A stretch of 64,000 nt of DNA from Flammeovirgaceae bacterium (GTDB taxonomy: Bacteria > Bacteroidota > Bacteroidia > Cytophagales > Cyclobacteriaceae): contig JAHEKQ010000003.1 of assembly GCA_024638265.1 (NCBI GenBank), forward strand, positions 1 through 64,000. Direction: 5' to 3'. Under the pieces are notes generated by a model. It was not told the DNA's origin, did not search any database, and saw nothing but the letters and a program-made list of their open reading frames with translations. This document shows positions 53,791 to 62,357 of this stretch, one piece after another (positions within the stretch are counted from its first letter, which is position 1; every line of letters starts with the position of its first letter). The translations under genes were made by a program, and so were the position numbers.

Positions 53791-54958
53791 TGATTCCTGT
53801 TTTCTTATAGGTAAACGTGACTAGTTTGTCAATTAAGTATAGATAGAATGTTAGCCAGAGGATATTGAGCAGAAAACTGAAAATGAGGTAGGTGGTCAAT
53901 ACCATGAGTATCAATAGGAGAAAATAACTGAAAAACCCCGCAAGGGCAGACGCTATTTTGCTGCTGCCACTGATCTTGGCTAACCAAAATTCCAGGGGAT
54001 CTCCCGGAATGAAAATGATGAGGGAGATAACAAAATAACATACGAATATATAAGCAAGGGAATACCAGTTCAACCGGTTAAGGCCTCTGGATAGCGTGTA
54101 GTATGCGTTTACCAGGATTAGTGGGCCAGGCATGGTTCCAAGGAGTGTCTCATGGGTATCGTACTTAGTAAAATCACCTAAAATGATGATACGGTCATTG
54201 GTGATTTCCCTTAAGTAGTCAGAATCTAGTGCAGTGAGATTTCCAAGGTCGGCGTACCAGTATTTATCCTCCCGGTCAAAAAGATCATAGGGTCGTACAA
54301 GCAGGTCAGAAAGGAATGTATTGAAATAGGATTTATTCCCTTCCCGCAGGAAATATTTGCCCATCCTGTAGCTTTTATTATTGATCATTTCATCCATTAA
54401 AAGGGGTACGGTTTTAATGGTGTCCTGGTAGATGTATTGGAACTTGAAAAAACTTCCCCCTACTACGGGATAGTCAGAGATCCCATAAGTAGCATTGATA
54501 ACCATCGGGTTGGGAACACCTTCAGTCAGGTGATTGGATACGATCAGCCCTTCTGTTTTGTCAATAGCCTCTTGTAGCAACTCATCATGTTCAGAAGGGA
54601 GATCGAACCTGATATCCAGAAAGACGGCCTTGTGATTGTTGGTCTCCGAGAGCATATTGAGAAATGTTGCGAGTTTAGATCTGTCTGTGATCGCCTCATT
54701 ACCGAAGATCTCCCCGTCGAAGAAGTCAACCAGCTGATTATCATTGGATACATTAATGAACATCAGTTCCTTCGCGGGAGGCTTCTCTTCTATGTTGAAT
54801 ACCAGTTTTTTGAGAATAGGCCCAAATTGGAGCAACTCTCCTTCATCCCAGTGAACGAAGTACCAGTTAAGTAGGAAATAGGAGAGGATCATCAGGAAGA
54901 AGGCATGAATCAGTGATATGCCCACCATGAGGTTCCGTTGCCGGTTGGGTAAGTTCAT
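53756..54958 (-). CDS. CHASE2-domain membrane protein without output domain
   Basis: 400 residues. One N-terminal helix (residues about 10-32), a periplasmic CHASE2-like domain (35-290; AVFLDIRFDLPSEHDELL and MPGPLILVNAYYTL), then three C-terminal helices (about 297-375) and a short basic tail. CHASE2 normally feeds a kinase or cyclase, but nothing follows the helices here, so signal output must be through a partner. The FecR-like gene lies 12 bp upstream, and CHASE2/FecR pairs are known in other bacteria. Confidence 0.72.
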   Translation of the reverse strand: MNLPNRQRNLMVGISLIHAFFLMILSYFLLNWYFVHWDEGELLQFGPILKKLVFNIEEKPPAKELMFINVSNDNQLVDFFDGEIFGNEAITDRSKLATFLNMLSETNNHKAVFLDIRFDLPSEHDELLQEAIDKTEGLIVSNHLTEGVPNPMVINATYGISDYPVVGGSFFKFQYIYQDTIKTVPLLMDEMINNKSYRMGKYFLREGNKSYFNTFLSDLLVRPYDLFDREDKYWYADLGNLTALDSDYLREITNDRIIILGDFTKYDTHETLLGTMPGPLILVNAYYTLSRGLNRLNWYSLAYIFVCYFVISLIIFIPGDPLEFWLAKISGSSKIASALAGFFSYFLLLILMVLTTYLIFSFLLNILWLTFYLYLIDKLVTFTYKKTGIIKKGNPEQASL

Positions 54959-54970
54959 AGTAATGCCCGG

Positions 54971-55783
54971 CTAAAGGTCATAATGCAATTTCAGCCAGGA
55001 TTTGAGATTGCCGGGATGTACCCTTCCGTAAATATCAGAGAGATAGGCCTCAACTTCATCAATAATTTGATCCTGTTCGGTGCCTGAAGATTTCAGCTCC
55101 TCGACTAAGATGCCCACGCCGGGTTTAACTTCCTCATCATCGGGGAAATGCATGATCATTTGGCTGATCTTTCGGGGAAATTCCCATTCTTTTTCGAAGT
55201 AAAAGAACTCCATTTCTCCCACTTTTTCTTTGGGAATGGGTTTACCATCGATTTGGAAAATCTCATCTCTGTCAAATAGTAAGGTGTCTCCGTTATGTGA
55301 GAGTTTTTTATTGATGGTTTCGCCGTCATAGGCGTAACGGAGAAAGAAGAAAGATCCATCGGCCATATCAAAGGCTTTTGGATTCATGACTATCTTGGCC
55401 CTTCCCCCAAGCACGAGGTATTCCCCCTGGAAGTGGTTAGAAAGGTCGAGGAGGTTGAGTGTCGCCCCCCGGGTAGAAAGTTTCCCGCTGGCCGCCGAAA
55501 CAACATCCTTCAAGAAGGTGCTCAACTCGCTTTCAGCCGAAGCCTCGGGGTCAGGTTTGATCACGAAACGACCCTTTTTATTTCCCAGGGCAATAACGAG
55601 GTCCGATTTGCTTCCAAACACGATTTCAGCGTTGGCTTTGATTTTATCCCCTGTTTTAACGTTCTCCCCACTATTCTTAAGGATGACTTTTCCTTTCACA
55701 TGGAGTATGTGATAAACTTCTTGTGAATACACAAGAAGTGAAAAAGACATAAGGGTTACGATTAGTATAGTTCTCACAAGCAT
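54971..55783 (-). CDS. Exported FecR-like protein
   Basis: 270 residues with signal peptide (TILIVTLMSFSLLVYS). Residues 25-75 (HVKGKVILKNSGENVKTGDKI, then a strand pattern) resemble the FecR sheet domain of periplasmic sensors; the rest is unassigned and ends acidic/aromatic. It lies 12 bp before the CHASE2 gene and 22 bp after the second Na/Pi cotransporter gene on the same strand. A periplasmic partner of the CHASE2 protein is a reasonable inference. Confidence 0.6.
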   Translation of the reverse strand: MLVRTILIVTLMSFSLLVYSQEVYHILHVKGKVILKNSGENVKTGDKIKANAEIVFGSKSDLVIALGNKKGRFVIKPDPEASAESELSTFLKDVVSAASGKLSTRGATLNLLDLSNHFQGEYLVLGGRAKIVMNPKAFDMADGSFFFLRYAYDGETINKKLSHNGDTLLFDRDEIFQIDGKPIPKEKVGEMEFFYFEKEWEFPRKISQMIMHFPDDEEVKPGVGILVEELKSSGTEQDQIIDEVEAYLSDIYGRVHPGNLKSWLKLHYDL

Positions 55784-55805
55784 TAAAATACAAAAATCCT
55801 TTTAA

Positions 55806-57656
55806 TCAGTTATTCCCGTTTTCAGCCATTTGTAACCCGACGCTGGCATGGGTCAGAGGATGCATGGGAATAATAAAGATGTCGGGTTCCATATAGAGTA
55901 GTTCGGCCGCCTTCAACATACTTTGACAAATATTGGCTACTGTCGCACTGTCATTGAGCAAACTGCTGGCTTCATCACTCGTTACTTCACCTTCACGGAT
56001 CAGATTTTCCAGCACACCGTTGTAGAGCACATCGAATTCCTTAATCATGGCAGCATATTTTTTGAATTTCTTACTTCTTTTTTCAATGTGTTCAGCAATT
56101 AGTCTGGCCCTCTCCCCTTCTTCAAGGTCTTCCTCCAGGTTGGGCAATTGTGCCTTGAAAACCTGCCTCAGAACTTTAACTATTCTGAACCTGAATTTGT
56201 CGTACTCATCCCTCATGGCCTCTCGATTGGAATTCAGGTACTTACTTAGGTTGGGCTGAATCTCGTTGAGTTCTTTGATGGCTTCGACAATATACCGGTT
56301 TGATTCCTTTATGCGGTAAATGAGATCGATTTGCTTATGGTTGGCATTAATGGCCTGTGCTTTGGTGGCAAATTCAATGATTCCACTATAAATGGACTTT
56401 ATTTTTTCATGGTAAAGGCGTTCAACATCAGTGATTACTATATGATCGTACTTGGCGGCTTCAGGATCAATTTTCTTTCTTACCAATATTTCCGATTTCT
56501 TGTATCCGAGACCCCTGGAAAAGATTTCAAAGGCATGATCAAGGAGATGATGTGTTTCATTGATCAGTGCTGATATGGCGGAAGTAGGGTAATTCAAGGC
56601 TGACTTTGAGAGATATTTTGGTTCCGAAATCGGTATTTTTGGTGTAGGGAAAATTCGCTCAAGAATACGTACCATGACACCGATAAATGGCAGCATGATC
56701 AAGACCCCCATCACATTGAAAGTACTGTGGAAAAGTGCTAACCTGATCAAATAATTTGAACTGGGTACTTCAAGGAGATCACTAATCCAGTCAACTCCCC
56801 AACTGAGAGGATTGATCAATGCCAGGGCAAAAATTCCCGTGACCATATTAAAGGCAAAATGGGCTCCGGCGAGTTGTCGCCCCGTTGAATTGGAGGCTGC
56901 AGCGCCTATCACTGCGGTGATGGTAGTCCCGATATTAGCTCCTATAGATAAAGCCAGGGCATTAAAATAGGTAATTTGGGTTGCTGCAAGAGCGGTTAAT
57001 ATTATGGACATCGCTGCACTACTGGACTGAAGGATCACTGTGAGTAGAACACCAATCGCCGTATAAAGCAGTAATCCACCAAACCCCTCCATGCTGTATT
57101 GTGCGAGGTCAAACGTATCCTTAAAAGCATCAAACCCCACTTTCATATAATGAATTCCCAGGAAGAGGAATCCGATCCCTGCCAGGACATTACCCAACCC
57201 TTTTATGGAGCGGTTATTTTGGAAGATCAGAATAACCCCGATCACCAGCATAGGCATGGCAAAGGCTGATATATTTACTTTGAGGCCCAGGGTAGCCACC
57301 AGCCACGCGGTCGCGGTCGTTCCTACATTGGATCCAAAAATGATACCTATGCCAGCTTTTAATCCCAAAAGGCCTGCCCCAATGAATGAGATGGCAATTA
57401 CTGAAATCAGTGAAGAGGATTGCAAAATGGCTGTAGAGACCAGCCCGAGACTAAAACTTTTATAAAACTTGTTAGTTGCCCTTAATAAAATTCTCCTAAG
57501 CGGCCCCTCGGTGAAATTTTTGAATCCGTTCTCCAGCCCCATCATGCCGAAAAGAAGAATGGCCACACCGGCAGTGATCTCTTTAAATTCGGGACTGACG
57601 TAAATCAACACCCCTACCAGGATAATGAAGGATGGAAGGAATAGCTTTCTGATCAT
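55806..57656 (-). CDS. Na/Pi cotransporter family protein (with PhoU-like domain)
   Basis: 616 residues. NptA/PNaS family: two inverted membrane repeats with ILQSSSLISVIAISFIGAG and VILQSSSAAMSIILTALAA, each followed by NVGTT/NIGTT. The C-terminal about 270 residues are helical and PhoU-like (EILVRKKIDPEAAKYDHIV onward). It moves phosphate with sodium, in or out depending on gradients. It follows a related cotransporter gene by 54 bp. Confidence 0.9.
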   Translation of the reverse strand: MIRKLFLPSFIILVGVLIYVSPEFKEITAGVAILLFGMMGLENGFKNFTEGPLRRILLRATNKFYKSFSLGLVSTAILQSSSLISVIAISFIGAGLLGLKAGIGIIFGSNVGTTATAWLVATLGLKVNISAFAMPMLVIGVILIFQNNRSIKGLGNVLAGIGFLFLGIHYMKVGFDAFKDTFDLAQYSMEGFGGLLLYTAIGVLLTVILQSSSAAMSIILTALAATQITYFNALALSIGANIGTTITAVIGAAASNSTGRQLAGAHFAFNMVTGIFALALINPLSWGVDWISDLLEVPSSNYLIRLALFHSTFNVMGVLIMLPFIGVMVRILERIFPTPKIPISEPKYLSKSALNYPTSAISALINETHHLLDHAFEIFSRGLGYKKSEILVRKKIDPEAAKYDHIVITDVERLYHEKIKSIYSGIIEFATKAQAINANHKQIDLIYRIKESNRYIVEAIKELNEIQPNLSKYLNSNREAMRDEYDKFRFRIVKVLRQVFKAQLPNLEEDLEEGERARLIAEHIEKRSKKFKKYAAMIKEFDVLYNGVLENLIREGEVTSDEASSLLNDSATVANICQSMLKAAELLYMEPDIFIIPMHPLTHASVGLQMAENGNN

Positions 57657-57710
57657 AAATCAAGGTTGCCCCTGAAATTACAATAAAAAGCTTTTTTGCA
57701 AAATGAGAAT

Positions 57711-59396
57711 TTACTCTTCCTCGACTTCTTCTACGTCTTCTCGAAGCACTTCTGATACATTTTCAACGTGATCTCCTATTCGTTCAAATGAATTAAAAAG
57801 ATCTCGATAAATAATGCCTGCTTTGATATTATAACCAGGCTTTTCAATGCTTGAAAACTGCTCTTTTCGCAATTTTTTAACAAAAGAATTAATTTTTCTT
57901 TCAGCGTTTTCTACAGCATTCAAATCGGCACTGTAGTTATCAAGGTTAGTGATCATAATGTCTATGGCATCATCAACAAGCCCTGCAAGTTTATTCAGGT
58001 TGCTCCTTTGATCTTCGCTAAATACTATATCATGATCTTTTTTCCTGACAAGGTCGTTTGACATACGGTTATAAATATCAGCAATCCTCTCCAGGTCGGT
58101 AATAATGCTCGCCAATCCCTGTACTTCCCTTGAGCTCTTTTCAGAGAGTTTGGATTCAGAAACTCTCTGTAGAAATTGCGATATCTGCTCTTCAATATCA
58201 TCAGTGAGTGACTCCAACTTCTTTATTTTTTTATTGAGCTTCAGCACCTTCTTTTCTTTATCTGCATTACTCTGATCCATTAGCAGCTGCGATATCTTAG
58301 AAACTGTCTGGGAAAACATTACAACACTTCGCCTCGCCTCATCTATCGAAATGCTCGTAGTACCCACCACTCCCTTGTTTAAGTAGGTCAGCCAGTAGTC
58401 CTCTTCGTCATCCCCCCCCTTGGATTTTATGGTCCTTGTAGCAATTTGCACAAGTCTGTTTACAAACCCGATCAGTAACAAGACATTGAGGGTATTGAAT
58501 ATTGTGTGAAATGCTGCCAATGCAAATGTATTTCCACCATTATCAAGCTGGTTGGGGAAAATTAAGCTTATAAAATGTAGGAACACCGGGGCTAAAAAGA
58601 TCATCCATGTTACCCCGATAATATTGAACATGGAATGAATCCGTGCAGATCTCTTGGCATGTACATTGGCTACTAAGGAGGCTAGTTCTGCCGTGATGGT
58701 GGTTCCAATGTTTTCACCCAGTACCATAGCGGCTGCAATATCCAGCGGAAGTCCTTTCGCCACAAGGGCAATGGTCAAGGTCATGGCTGCACTACTGGAT
58801 TGCATGACTACGGTTATTAATGCCCCTATTAGGACAAACATCAACCTTGAGAGGATCCCGGGATCGCTGAATTGCTCAAGGAAGGCAAATACTGCTTCGT
58901 TTTCCCTAAGATCCGGTACAGCATCCTTCAATGCAGCCAGTCCCAGGAATAGCAGGGCAAATCCTATGATGGTCTCTCCCCATTTCTTCGCCTTTTGCCG
59001 GTCGGACAACATCAGAGGAAGCCCGATAGCAATAATGGGTAATGCAATACTGGATATTTTAACTTTAAATCCTATAATAGAAACCAACCACCCTGTGATG
59101 GTTGTACCTATGTTGGCACCCATCATAACCCCGGCCGATTCCGTAAGCGTGATCAAACCCGCATTTACAAAGCTTACGGTCATCACCGTGGTGGCAGATG
59201 AACTTTGGAGAATAGCCGTAATCATGAAACCGGTGGTAACGCCGGTGTAGCGGTTAGTGGTCATTGCACCGAGAACTTTCCGCAGTTTATTACCTGCTAC
59301 TTGTTGCAAGCCCTCGCTCATGGTCTTCATTCCAAAAAGGAAAAAGCCAAGTGCTCCTATTACCTGAAGGGAACCGATTATTACTTCCCACACCAT
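57711..59396 (-). CDS. Na/Pi cotransporter family protein (with PhoU-like domain)
   Basis: 561 residues, same family as its neighbour but not a recent copy. QSSSATTVMTVSFVNAGL with GANIGTT and QSSSAAMTLTIALVAKGL with GENIGTT mark the two repeats; a PhoU-like domain covers about residues 340-561 and ends in a Glu-rich tail. ATG 59396. It diverges from the OprP-family porin across 255 bp which contains the porin's 11-bp repeats. I see no similar repeat array pointing towards this gene. Confidence 0.9.
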   Translation of the reverse strand: MVWEVIIGSLQVIGALGFFLFGMKTMSEGLQQVAGNKLRKVLGAMTTNRYTGVTTGFMITAILQSSSATTVMTVSFVNAGLITLTESAGVMMGANIGTTITGWLVSIIGFKVKISSIALPIIAIGLPLMLSDRQKAKKWGETIIGFALLFLGLAALKDAVPDLRENEAVFAFLEQFSDPGILSRLMFVLIGALITVVMQSSSAAMTLTIALVAKGLPLDIAAAMVLGENIGTTITAELASLVANVHAKRSARIHSMFNIIGVTWMIFLAPVFLHFISLIFPNQLDNGGNTFALAAFHTIFNTLNVLLLIGFVNRLVQIATRTIKSKGGDDEEDYWLTYLNKGVVGTTSISIDEARRSVVMFSQTVSKISQLLMDQSNADKEKKVLKLNKKIKKLESLTDDIEEQISQFLQRVSESKLSEKSSREVQGLASIITDLERIADIYNRMSNDLVRKKDHDIVFSEDQRSNLNKLAGLVDDAIDIMITNLDNYSADLNAVENAERKINSFVKKLRKEQFSSIEKPGYNIKAGIIYRDLFNSFERIGDHVENVSEVLREDVEEVEEE

Positions 59397-59568
59397 AAGG
59401 TCACTGTTTGATTTGGGTTAAGCGTCTGACCCTAATATTGTCGAATCAGTAAAAGCGGTGGCAATTTCGCAAATTAAATTGTATTTGGGTAGGCCAATAC
59501 CCCCATCCAATATGGATGATATTATTCGCACGAAAATTTGGTTAAACAACATTGCTGAAGACAGGTTG

Positions 59569-59635
59569 ATAACATTCCGTTAACATATAAATAACAATAT
59601 GTTAAAATAACTCCAAGGAAAAAATAGCGTATTTG
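59569..59635 (+). promoter_or_regulatory. Pho-box-like direct repeats and -7-like element upstream of the OprP-family porin
   Basis: Four hexamers with an exact 11-bp period: ATAACA (59569), TTAACA (59580), ATAACA (59591) and TTAAAA (59602-59607). CGTATTTG (59628-59635), which keeps the TTTG of the -7 box, begins exactly 20 bp after the last repeat, the same distance as upstream of the TonB receptor gene. This is the longest and cleanest of the three arrays. Confidence 0.7.
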
Positions 59636-59651
59636 CGTAAAATTTAGACTC

Positions 59652-60836
59652 TTGAAACTTCTTTTCTTAATATTATCGACAGTATTTATCACCACTGCTT
59701 TTAGCCAGGATATCACTTCCAATAAATTCGGGAAGGGGATAAGCATACTTGCCAAGGATTCCTCCTTCTCCATGAAGGCTTCGGTTCGCTTTCAAACGCT
59801 TTATGAAGGTGTATATAACAGGGACAATAAAACCTGGGCAGATAAATTACTGATCAGAAGGTCAAGACTTAAGTTCGACGGCTATGCCTTTTCGCCCCGC
59901 CTCAAGTATAAAGTCGAGTTGGGTCTGAGTAACCGGGATCATGGAGGTGAAATCGATGAAACAAATAATACCTCCAACCTGGTGATGGATGCGGTAATTA
60001 TGTGGAATTTCGCCGGCAATTGGGAATTGTGGGCCGGGCAAACCAAGCTCCCCGGAAATCGTGAGCGTGTCATCTCGTCACAAAAGCTTCAGTTTGTAGA
60101 CCGGTCCCTGGTCAATTCAAGATTTAACATAGATCGAGATATCGGGATACAGTTGAGAAATAAATCAAGCATAGGGTCTGTGAAAGTAAATACTATGTTT
60201 TCCATAAGTATGGGAGAAGGAAGGAACATCACAGCGAATAATACGGGTGGCTACGATTATACGGCACGAGTCGAGTTTCTGCCGCTTGGCTCCTTTACCA
60301 GTAAAGGCGATTATTTTGGAAGTGACTTGTCAAGGGAGCCCTCTCCAAAATTATCTGTAGGGATAACGTATGACTACAATGACGGTGCTTCCCGACAACG
60401 GGGCCAATTGGGTAGTTATATTGAAGATATCTCCGGAACGAGAATCAACACGGACCTGAGTACAATTTTTGCCGATATTATGTTCAAGTACAAGGGTATT
60501 CAATACATGTCTGAATTTGCGGACAAGAATAATGTAAATGAGAATTTCGGTGCCTTGGGTGGAGGAAATTTTGCAGGCTTTTACTCGGGAACTGGGATGG
60601 CTCATCAACTGGGATACCTGTTTGCGAATAATTGGGAAATCGCTGGCCGCTATACCAGGATTAAGCCCGACGACATAAGTTATTCCAGCCTTCCGGATGA
60701 AACCGAATGGACGCTTGGTGTAAACAAGTATATTGTAGGACATAGCCTCAAAGTTCAGAGCGATTTTTCTGTGAGAGATAGGGTGGGCTCTTCTTCGGTT
60801 TTCCAGTTCCGGCTTCAAATGGAACTGAGCTTTTAA
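59652..60836 (+). CDS. OprP/OprO-family porin
   Basis: 394 residues with signal peptide (KLLFLILSTVFITTAFS). Matches the phosphate-selective porin O/P family: ASVRFQTLYEGVYNRDN, LLIRRSRLKFDGYAFSPRLKYK, and WAGQTKLPGNRERVISSQ, with an aromatic C-terminus (LQMELSF). Not all Bacteroidota members are phosphate-specific, but here Na/Pi cotransporters are divergent neighbours and a Pho-like array is upstream, which supports phosphate or polyphosphate passage. Start is TTG 59652; no in-frame ATG gives a full signal peptide. Confidence 0.88.
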   Translation: MKLLFLILSTVFITTAFSQDITSNKFGKGISILAKDSSFSMKASVRFQTLYEGVYNRDNKTWADKLLIRRSRLKFDGYAFSPRLKYKVELGLSNRDHGGEIDETNNTSNLVMDAVIMWNFAGNWELWAGQTKLPGNRERVISSQKLQFVDRSLVNSRFNIDRDIGIQLRNKSSIGSVKVNTMFSISMGEGRNITANNTGGYDYTARVEFLPLGSFTSKGDYFGSDLSREPSPKLSVGITYDYNDGASRQRGQLGSYIEDISGTRINTDLSTIFADIMFKYKGIQYMSEFADKNNVNENFGALGGGNFAGFYSGTGMAHQLGYLFANNWEIAGRYTRIKPDDISYSSLPDETEWTLGVNKYIVGHSLKVQSDFSVRDRVGSSSVFQFRLQMELSF

Positions 60837-60867
60837 CATTCCCTTTTCCGGCTCCACAATTTTCCCG

Positions 60868-60875
60868 TATCTTTG
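60868..60875 (+). promoter_or_regulatory. -7 promoter element (TATCTTTG) of the holin-X-like gene
   Basis: A perfect TAnnTTTG box 13 bp before the GTG start, between the porin stop and the three-gene run. No -33 TTG at standard spacing. Confidence 0.5.
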
Positions 60876-60888
60876 AAAAAAGGGTCAA

Positions 60889-61248
60889 GTGGAAAGCAAA
60901 CTCCTAAAATTTTTCAAACTGGACAACCTGTTTGATAGTATATCAGGTTACCTGGAAACCAGGCTGGAACTCTTCAAACTGGAGGCCAGGGAGGAAATAG
61001 CCGAGACAACCGCGAAGGGGATACAGGCTGTAATCATTATTTTGATGTTCCTTTTTGCCCTTATGTTCTTATCCATGGCATTGGCATTTTTTATTGGAAT
61101 GTGGCTTGACCAGGTCGGATATGGCTTTCTAATAGTGGGCGGTTTCTATGCCTTCCTGGCATTAACACTCTATTTGCTACGGGGCAGGATTGGACTTAAA
61201 GAGAAAATTAATCGTTATCTTGGAAGTAAGATTGCAGACGATGAGTGA
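60889..61248 (+). CDS. Holin-X-like (phage-holin family label) membrane protein
   Basis: 119 residues. An amphipathic N-terminus (SISGYLETRLELFKLEAREE) is followed by two membrane helices (about 45-70 and 80-102) and a basic/acidic tail. This matches the putative holin superfamily III / Actinobacterial Holin-X type, a chromosomal envelope protein that has nothing to do with phage here. GTG start; no ATG upstream. Its stop overlaps the next start (ATGAGTGA). Confidence 0.7.
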   Translation: MESKLLKFFKLDNLFDSISGYLETRLELFKLEAREEIAETTAKGIQAVIIILMFLFALMFLSMALAFFIGMWLDQVGYGFLIVGGFYAFLALTLYLLRGRIGLKEKINRYLGSKIADDE

Positions 61249-61663
61249 GATCAGCGAACAACTAAAAAAACAGCTTTCCATGGCTACCGAGGAGTATAAG
61301 GAAGATATCCAGGTAGCCCTTAAGGATGTAGCAAACCGGATGGGAAAAACGGGTATGAACGCCTTGATCATAACGGGTTCTCTCCTCATTTCATACCTGT
61401 TGTATCGGGGAATTGCCGGACCGAACAAGAAGAAGAAAAAGGAATTGGAAGATGGGGAGGAAGGAGCCGAATCAGGGTCTACTTACAACATGCTGGACCG
61501 CCTGGCCGACCAGGTATTGGAACAGACTTTAGTGTTCCTGCTTAACCTCGCCAAGGAACGACTTATTGCTTACTTAACAGAAATCAGTGAAGAACATGAG
61601 GATACTGAACCTGCTGCAGCAGAAGAGCAAAGCGCGGGAGAAATCCCTGGCAGTCTTAATTGA
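61241..61663 (+). CDS. Hypothetical protein with one membrane helix
   Basis: 140 residues from ATG 61241, which overlaps the upstream stop by 8 nt; the frame also extends to 61190. An amphipathic helix (SEISEQLKKQLSMATEEYKE), a membrane segment (about 38-56), a Lys/Glu-rich linker (KKKKKELEDGEEG), a second amphipathic part and an acidic tail. This gene regularly follows holin-X-like genes in relatives, as I recall, but no function is known to me. Confidence 0.65.
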   Translation: MSEISEQLKKQLSMATEEYKEDIQVALKDVANRMGKTGMNALIITGSLLISYLLYRGIAGPNKKKKKELEDGEEGAESGSTYNMLDRLADQVLEQTLVFLLNLAKERLIAYLTEISEEHEDTEPAAAEEQSAGEIPGSLN

Positions 61664-62357
61664 CCCGGATAAAGTCTCCGATGCCGAACAGGTTGTCAAA
61701 CTGGTAGAAGTTGCCAATGAGAACTACCTGGACTTTTTCTTTGTGGGGGGAAGCCTGATCACGGCACCCAACCTGTCGATGGTGATCCATACCATTAAAA
61801 AGAACACCTCAATACCCGTTATCCTGTTTCCGGGAAGTAATATGCACATCGACACGAGTGCTGATGCCATCCTGTTTCTATCACTCATTTCCGGTCGCAA
61901 CCCCGAACTGCTTATTGGCCAGCATGTCATAGCTGCACCGATAATCAGGAATAGTCAACTTGAAACGCTTCCCACCGGCTATATGTTGGTAAGTTCAGGA
62001 AAGTCTACCTCAGTTTCCTATATGAGTAATACAATACCGATACCGGCAGATAAGTATTCAATTGCGGCAAGTACTGCCATGGCTGGAGAAATGCTGGGAC
62101 TGAAGTTGATTTACATGGACGCCGGAAGTGGTGGAGTTCCCATCAGCAGCAAAATGATATCGAAAGTCCGACGATCTGTAAACGCTCCGCTTATCGTAGG
62201 GGGAGGAATCAGTACCGTCCAAAAAGCGGTGGATACACTCAATGCCGGCGCAGATACCATAGTCATTGGAAATGCCATTGAAGAAAATCCGGATCTTCTG
62301 ATTGAAGTCTCGGCGAAGATATACGACATAAATAAAGACAGGAAGGTTCAGGCCTGA
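61596..62357 (+). CDS. Geranylgeranylglyceryl/heptaprenylglyceryl phosphate synthase
   Basis: 253 residues from ATG 61596 (or GTG 61587). PcrB/GGGPS family TIM barrel: LAVLIDPDKVSD, FFVGGSLITAP, ILFPGSN, YMDAGSGG and VGGGISTVQKA (phosphate loop). It joins a polyprenyl chain to glycerol-1-phosphate by an ether bond, a typical archaeal step known also from Bacteroidota, where the lipid product is unclear. It overlaps the upstream gene by about 70 bp. The stop abuts the stop of the convergent AraC gene. Confidence 0.9.
   Translation: MRILNLLQQKSKAREKSLAVLIDPDKVSDAEQVVKLVEVANENYLDFFFVGGSLITAPNLSMVIHTIKKNTSIPVILFPGSNMHIDTSADAILFLSLISGRNPELLIGQHVIAAPIIRNSQLETLPTGYMLVSSGKSTSVSYMSNTIPIPADKYSIAASTAMAGEMLGLKLIYMDAGSGGVPISSKMISKVRRSVNAPLIVGGGISTVQKAVDTLNAGADTIVIGNAIEENPDLLIEVSAKIYDINKDRKVQA

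Noticed and set aside
59397-59425. Minus-strand TTAACC/CAAACA half-sites in front of the Na/Pi cotransporter gene
   Set aside because: Only two weak units, too close to the start codon for a promoter downstream of them; no -7 box at the expected 20 bp.
60889-61248. Prophage remnant suggested by the holin label
   Set aside because: No other phage gene nearby; such holin-X-like proteins are ordinary chromosomal membrane proteins, and neighbours are housekeeping.
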